From Cloeon dipterum (Eukaryota; Arthropoda; Insecta; Ephemeroptera; Baetidae): DNA of 64,000 bases. The stretch lies in contig NC_088786.1 in assembly GCF_949628265.1 (NCBI RefSeq), positions 18,228,001 through 18,292,000 of the forward strand. Reading direction: 5' to 3'. Shown here in pieces: positions 62,501-64,000 of the stretch (its first letter is position 1; each line of letters starts with the position of its first letter). The position numbers and the translations under genes are program-made. The notes under the pieces were generated by a model. The model did not search any database and was not told the DNA's origin. It was given only the letters and a program-made list of their open reading frames with translations.

Positions 62501-63367
62501 TGGAGAGCAAAGCCGAAATGAGCACAGGCTAAAAGTCCTTGTTTTAACGCACAAACTTGCAATAACATTCGCCTTGCTCTCCATTTATTTTTTTAATTGT
62601 CTGAAACGTTGAATCCTAAGAGTGCTCTTGCGAGAAGGCAAACCAGCTGGCTGTACAGTACTAGAGCGTATGACATAATTTTTCCCCTCAATTAATTTAC
62701 TGTAAGATGCTCACACTGATTTTAAAATCTTCATAGAGTAGTCATAATAATATGTTGTATGTACATGTTATTTATTTTCAATGTTAAATTGGTTGAATTA
62801 TTTTCTTTGCCATAAATAAAGTAGCTCCAATTGGATTAAATATTATAACTATGGTGAATCCTGTTCACAAATTTAATGCGATACTATTTTTCTACCTCTA
62901 AAAACATTGTTATACTTTAAGGCCGAGGAAATTAAATGCATAACATCTGTTATAATTTCAGGGTTGGCCGATGGAACACAAACTTTGTCGCGCAGGGCAA
63001 CTTCGCAGTTCACTCCCCGAGCGAAATGGCCACTGAGGGAAATCGCGCGCCGACAATTGGGGAAAGAGGTAAAATCGTTTAAATTCCCACTGTGCATGAT
63101 TGCAATATTCCAACTACCCATTATATGGTTGTTTATTCTCACTCTCAGCTCTTTCAGGTTACATATTTGCGAACATCCACGTGAATCACAGAATCCAGTG
63201 TTGGACTTTTAGTGCGCAGAATTTCCCTCCTGACATCACAGACTCGTCAAAGAACATTGTGGTCCCTAAGTGTAAAATAAACAATGACTCCAGTGTCAGC
63301 ATCTCATCATGCAACCAAATGCTGGCCGCAATTATACCAGAGTTCCAAACGCATGACGTGAAAATCA
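59532..63367 (+). CDS. AMBRA1: AMBRA1, WD40 scaffold of autophagy and CRL4 ubiquitin ligase (3' part outside window)
   Basis: Nine exons in phase: 59532-59732, 59949-60007, 60061-60244, 60889-61064, 61125-61250, 61420-61525, 61586-62157, 62962-63068, 63158-63367 (580 complete codons plus one base). Family blocks in order: [119 protein letters not shown]. Exons 8-9 return to the second half of the split propeller ([37 protein letters not shown]). In vertebrates AMBRA1 binds Beclin-1 and acts as the DDB1-CUL4 adaptor for cyclin D. The Ser/Arg-rich linker between half-propellers is about 250 residues, against roughly 600 in human. Exon 9 ends at a clean donor (GTAAGT); no further exon fits before 64000. 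Confidence 0.95.
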
Positions 63368-64000
63368 GTAAGTTTGTTTGTTCCATTAAAAATAACTTAG
63401 ATAAATGGTTCATTAATAATTTTGATTTAAAGAAAATTGTTTTGAAAGAGAAATTTTTAATAATCTTATTCTAATATATAAAACTTCAAAGGTCTTAATT
63501 AAGTAAACCTAGAAAAATAATTTACTCCTTATAAAACATAAATTTATAGCTAGAAACCTCCTTCTGGCTTTAATTTGGTGAATTTTGATTAACTTAAATG
63601 TTAAAACTCCCGCAACATTCCCCTTTCAAAATATGCGTTTCAGATTATTTTGAACCATTTTCTGGATTTTTTTAAGACATTATTACACAGCAGCCCGTTG
63701 ACTTGCATTGTTCTTAGGAGTGTCAAAGCAATTGGAGATATTTGAGCGTCTCTTTGACTGCCTAACGTCAGAGATGGCAAAAGGTGGTTAATTAAATGAC
63801 GCAAAATGCTCAAACAGCTTAATGGTTTGGGACGTTGGGAGGCGCCGACTTGTCACTTGCTGGTTTCCGCCTCTTTCCAGCAGCTTTAGGGACAAATTTC
63901 TGTCATATCAATTAAAGAACTGGGTGGGAGAGGCAAGAGGCGGAAAGATGACCAAATTTGGCCCATGCTCTTCTGCGGCCACTTGGGCCCCCATTTATCT
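63368..64000 (+). other. AMBRA1 intron, runs off the window
   Basis: After the donor at 63368 no acceptor leads to the expected next block. The acceptor-like ttcttag near 63717 is followed by sequence that does not match the family and soon meets stops. Confidence 0.5.

Noticed and set aside
63718..63800. Acceptor-like ttcttag as a tenth AMBRA1 exon
   Set aside because: The sequence after it does not match the expected propeller block in any frame and meets stops.

Overview
This window is a piece of an AT-rich, intron-rich arthropod genome, most probably an insect. Genes are split by short introns with GT/AG ends and AATAAA signals lie downstream of the stop codons. The Argonaute protein is almost the insect AGO1 type word for word, and the insect form of the MID/PIWI region is easy to recognise. 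There are no bacterial operons, CRISPR arrays or rRNA. I rebuilt seven protein-coding genes by joining exons by hand and checking that every splice phase agrees.

Layout, left to right. (1) 844-7467, minus: a 688-residue type II membrane protein with a SEA domain, a thrombospondin type 1 repeat and five clear LDL-receptor class A modules, and no protease domain. Its likely non-coding first exon ends at 14515, so 7.5-14.5 kb is probably its 5'-UTR intron. (2) 17088-22863, minus: AGO1, nine coding exons, 894 residues with a 12-residue optional segment. (3) 23268-23986, plus: mitochondrial ribosomal protein L53, head-to-head with AGO1. Only 115 nt after its stop comes 24102-24284, plus: a 60-residue tail-anchored microprotein that may share its transcript. 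(4) 27021-28960, minus: the TFIIH p34 subunit (GTF2H3/Tfb4), six exons. (5) 30400-35771, minus: an 806-residue seven-transmembrane receptor with a signal peptide and an eight-cysteine somatomedin-B-like head. (6) 35.8-57.8 kb: about 22 kb with no convincing coding exon; a good non-coding first-exon candidate (57807-57896, minus) suggests much of this is the receptor's 5'-UTR intron. (7) 59532-63367 and beyond, plus: AMBRA1, cut off by the right edge of the window.

The genes are a mix of housekeeping and regulatory functions (microRNA silencing, mitochondrial translation, transcription/repair, autophagy/cyclin-D turnover) plus two cell-surface proteins; nothing in the layout argues that they form one pathway. 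The non-coding parts hold four small families of old dispersed repeats (here called A-D), each seen two to five times, and several GC-rich islands that look like promoters. The most unusual items are the L53/microprotein pair, the GC-rich hairpin-bearing L53 intron, the receptor's four-codon upstream reading frame that overlaps its start codon, and the short-linker AMBRA1.
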